Positions 6,865 through 8,203 of a stretch of 8,203 nucleotides of DNA are shown here, piece after piece. Position numbers and translations under genes: made by a program. Under the pieces are notes generated by a model that was given only the letters and a program-made list of their open reading frames with translations, was not told the DNA's origin and did no database searches. Positions within the stretch are counted from its first letter, which is position 1; the number at the start of each line of letters is the position of its first letter. The stretch comes from an uncultured Pseudoflavonifractor sp. GTDB taxonomy: Bacteria; Bacillota_A; Clostridia; Oscillospirales; Oscillospiraceae. The DNA is taken from assembly GCA_947575475.1 (NCBI GenBank), contig CANPNN010000054.1, positions 1 through 8,203 of the forward strand, in the 5' to 3' direction.

Positions 6865-6886
6865 GTTGGTTATAGTATACACCAAC
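6865..6886. promoter_or_regulatory. candidate operator: dyad centred on the pgi -10
   Basis: GTTGGT (6865-6870) and ACCAAC (6881-6886) are perfect 6-bp inverted arms separated by 10 nt. The -10 hexamer (6874-6879) lies within the spacer, near the dyad centre. The half-site spacing of about 16 nt centre to centre is larger than one helical turn. A repressor bound here would block RNA polymerase. The regulator is unknown and the sequence does not fit the cre consensus of CcpA. Confidence 0.4.
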
Positions 6887-6902
6887 TGAGAAATTTTGGA
6901 AA
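6874..6902 (-). promoter_or_regulatory. probable promoter of pgi
   Basis: On the - strand, TATACT (complement of 6874-6879) is a good -10, and TTTCCA (complement of 6897-6902) is a partial -35 at a 17-nt spacing. The predicted leader is about 30 nt and includes the AGGAGG ribosome site. The -35 is weak, which fits a regulated promoter. Confidence 0.55.
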
Positions 6903-6960
6903 GGATTTTATGGACATTTTACCGGGATTTGTGGGCCCACCCTGCTCTCTTTACCCGGCA

Positions 6961-7007
6961 AAAGAAAGGGCCGCCCGGGAGCGGTATCCCCGGGGGCCCT
7001 TTTCTTT
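6961..7007. terminator. intrinsic terminator after the ABC substrate-binding gene
   Basis: AAAGGGCC (6965-6972), a single bulged G, and CCCGGG (6974-6979) pair with CCCGGG (6989-6994) and GGCCCTTT (6995-7002) around a 9-nt loop. On the - strand the stem is followed by TTTCTTTT; on the + strand by TTCTTT. It begins 5 nt beyond the stop codon of the - strand gene, which it should terminate. This separates that operon from pgi. Confidence 0.88.
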
Positions 7008-7011
7008 GCGC

Positions 7012-7827
7012 TTATTCCGCCTTGGAGATATCGGTGCCGAAGTACTTTATGGACAGCTCACCAAGGGTCCCATCCTCCGCAAGCTCGGCCAGGGCCTTGT
7101 TGATCTCCTCCCGAAGGGCGGCGGCATCCTCCCCCTTCCTGAGAGGGATGGCCACGCTGTCGGCCTTGTCGGCCAGGCAGGCGATCTTCAGGTCGGCTTC
7201 GGGATGCTGGGCCATGTAATCGTAATAGGTCACCTCAGCGTTGAGGGTGGCGTCGATACGGCCCGAATAGAGAAGCTCAAAGGTGGCGGCCAGGTCGTCC
7301 ACCCCCGTCACCTCCGCCCCGTAGGAACGGGCGGTCTCCGCATAGGTGGAGGAGATGGTATTGGCGGTCTTCTTGCCGCTGAGGTCCTCCATCCCGGTGA
7401 TCGTGTCGTTATCCCCCTTCACGATGACTGCCATCCGGTTATAGGCATAGGGATCGGAGAAGTCGTACTTCTCCGATCGGTCGGGGGTGACGTCCACCCC
7501 GTTGACCATGATATCATAGCGCCCTGCGTCCAGTCCGGCCAGCAGACCCTCCCACTCCCCCTCCACACAGGTAGCGGTGACTCCCAGCTTTTCGGCAATG
7601 GCCTTGGCCACCTCGGTGTCATAGCCCACCAGCTCGCCGCTCTCATCGTGGTAGGTCCAGGGGGCCCAAGTGCCCTCCATGGCCACCACGATCTCCCCCT
7701 TGGCCCGGATCCGGGCCAGAACGTCGCCATCCTGACCGGTCGTCTCAGGGGCCGGATCCCCGCCGCAGGCGGACAGCACGGTAAGCAGTACGGCTCCGCT
7801 CAGAGCCGTGGCGATCTTCTTTTTCAT
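7012..7827 (-). CDS. amino-acid ABC transporter substrate-binding lipoprotein
   Basis: This 271-residue protein is an extracellular solute-binding protein of family 3, which captures amino acids (often Gln, Cys, Arg or His) for an ABC importer. A basic N-terminus, a hydrophobic segment and the lipobox LSAC (18-21) predict lipid attachment at Cys21. The mature part shows GTWAPWTYHDESGELVGYD (52-70), the usual first-lobe ligand region, then VTPDRSEKYDFSDPY (113-127), the family pattern around a ligand-contacting Arg, and a C-terminal lobe ending LGELSIKYFGTDIS. The ligand cannot be told from sequence. The ATG (complement of 7825-7827) is 1 nt after the stop of the upstream ATPase gene; its ribosome site AAGGAGG (complement of 7837-7843) lies in that gene's end, so translation is probably coupled. 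The gene contains an unusual perfect 12-bp inverted repeat at 7452-7478. A terminator follows immediately. Confidence 0.94.
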   Translation of the reverse strand: MKKKIATALSGAVLLTVLSACGGDPAPETTGQDGDVLARIRAKGEIVVAMEGTWAPWTYHDESGELVGYDTEVAKAIAEKLGVTATCVEGEWEGLLAGLDAGRYDIMVNGVDVTPDRSEKYDFSDPYAYNRMAVIVKGDNDTITGMEDLSGKKTANTISSTYAETARSYGAEVTGVDDLAATFELLYSGRIDATLNAEVTYYDYMAQHPEADLKIACLADKADSVAIPLRKGEDAAALREEINKALAELAEDGTLGELSIKYFGTDISKAE

Positions 7828-7828
7828 C

Positions 7829-8203
7829 TTATTTTTCCTCCTTACGCTCGATATTGCGGAGAAAGGCTTTCACCCGCTCCTCCCTGGGCGCTTCAAAGAA
7901 CTCACGGGCGGGTCCGCTCTCCAGCACCACGCCATCCTCCATAAATATCACCTTTGTGGATACGTTTCGGGCAAAATTCATCTCGTGGGTCACCACCAGC
8001 ATGGTCATCCCCTCCTCCGCCAAAGCCCGCATAACGGAGAGGACCTCCCCAATGAGCTCGGGGTCCAGGGCGGAGGTGGGCTCGTCAAAGTAGATGATCT
8101 CCGGGTCGGTGGCCAGGGCCCGGGCGATCGCCACCCGCTGCTGCTGCCCTCCGGAGAGCTGGCTGGGATAATGGTTTTTCCGGTCCAGCATCCCCACCCT
8201 GTC
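7829..8203 (-). CDS. amino-acid ABC transporter ATP-binding protein (GlnQ-type), 3' part
   Basis: The last 124 codons are present; the gene continues beyond the right edge, so the Walker A half is absent from the window. The visible part has the signature YPSQLSGGQQQRVAIARAL, Walker B IIYFDEPTSALDPEL, and the switch histidine in VVTHEM, followed by a short C-terminal tail ending RKEEK. This is the polar amino-acid uptake class of ABC ATPases (GlnQ/HisP/ArtP type), energising import at the inner face of the membrane. It lies directly upstream of the substrate-binding lipoprotein gene, its likely transport partner. The permease gene is not in the window and is expected upstream, to the right. 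A GTG within the first codons seen is not taken as a start, because the conserved frame continues through it to the window edge. Confidence 0.93.
   Translation of the reverse strand, partial: DRVGMLDRKNHYPSQLSGGQQQRVAIARALATDPEIIYFDEPTSALDPELIGEVLSVMRALAEEGMTMLVVTHEMNFARNVSTKVIFMEDGVVLESGPAREFFEAPREERVKAFLRNIERKEEK

Noticed and set aside
6931..6940. GTGGGCCCAC perfect palindrome between pgi and the terminator
   Set aside because: A 10-bp GC-rich palindrome is expected by chance at this composition and is not placed on a promoter element.
6910..7944. Long + strand open frame (344 codons) opposite the ABC genes
   Set aside because: Runs across a terminator and two well-supported - strand genes; no recognisable motif.
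1..8203. Mobile element, CRISPR array, tRNA or rRNA gene
   Set aside because: No transposase or integrase motifs, no direct-repeat/spacer pattern, and no tRNA or rRNA-like segments were seen.

Overview
The window looks like chromosomal DNA from a high-GC member of the Clostridia (Bacillota), plausibly a gut Oscillospiraceae relative such as the Flavonifractor/Lawsonibacter group. Reasons: strong AGGAGG-type ribosome sites, sigma-A-like promoters, a YmdB homologue and a YhaO/YhaN-type pair (Bacillota families), short tandem signal peptidase genes, and GC-rich codon use that creates long antisense shadow frames. The genus is inference; the families are read from motifs.

Left part, + strand (1-4905): the 3' end of a ymdB-like phosphodiesterase gene is followed 12 nt later by a yhaO-like Mre11/SbcD-type metallophosphoesterase. 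Its stop codon overlaps the start of a yhaN-like SbcC/Rad50-type ATPase (ATGA overlap) that carries two membrane segments inside its coiled-coil region. Next comes a signal peptidase I gene that looks broken: it has no start codon where its ribosome site predicts one, and it has a one-base frameshift in its middle. An intact second signal peptidase I gene with its own promoter follows and ends at a strong bidirectional terminator.

Right part, - strand (4986-8203): reading leftwards from the right edge, there is the 3' part of an amino-acid ABC transporter ATPase, a tightly coupled lipoprotein substrate-binding protein ending at a terminator, then glucose-6-phosphate isomerase (pgi) with its own promoter, then a 137-residue P-loop protein of unknown function with its own promoter and a structured leader. 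The two halves converge on the terminator at 4924-4968.

How the genes fit together: the yhaO/yhaN-like pair should form a nuclease/ATPase complex, probably membrane-tethered. The signal peptidases process exported proteins. pgi is core glycolysis, and the ABC genes serve amino-acid uptake. I see no mobile element, CRISPR array, RNA gene or clearly new multi-gene system. The most informative points are the decaying lepB copy beside a functional paralogue that shares a sharply bounded similar patch, dyads placed over the -10 elements of two - strand promoters, and the small P-loop protein. No gene-free stretch exceeds 300 bases; the longest is 6836-7011, which holds the pgi promoter and a terminator.
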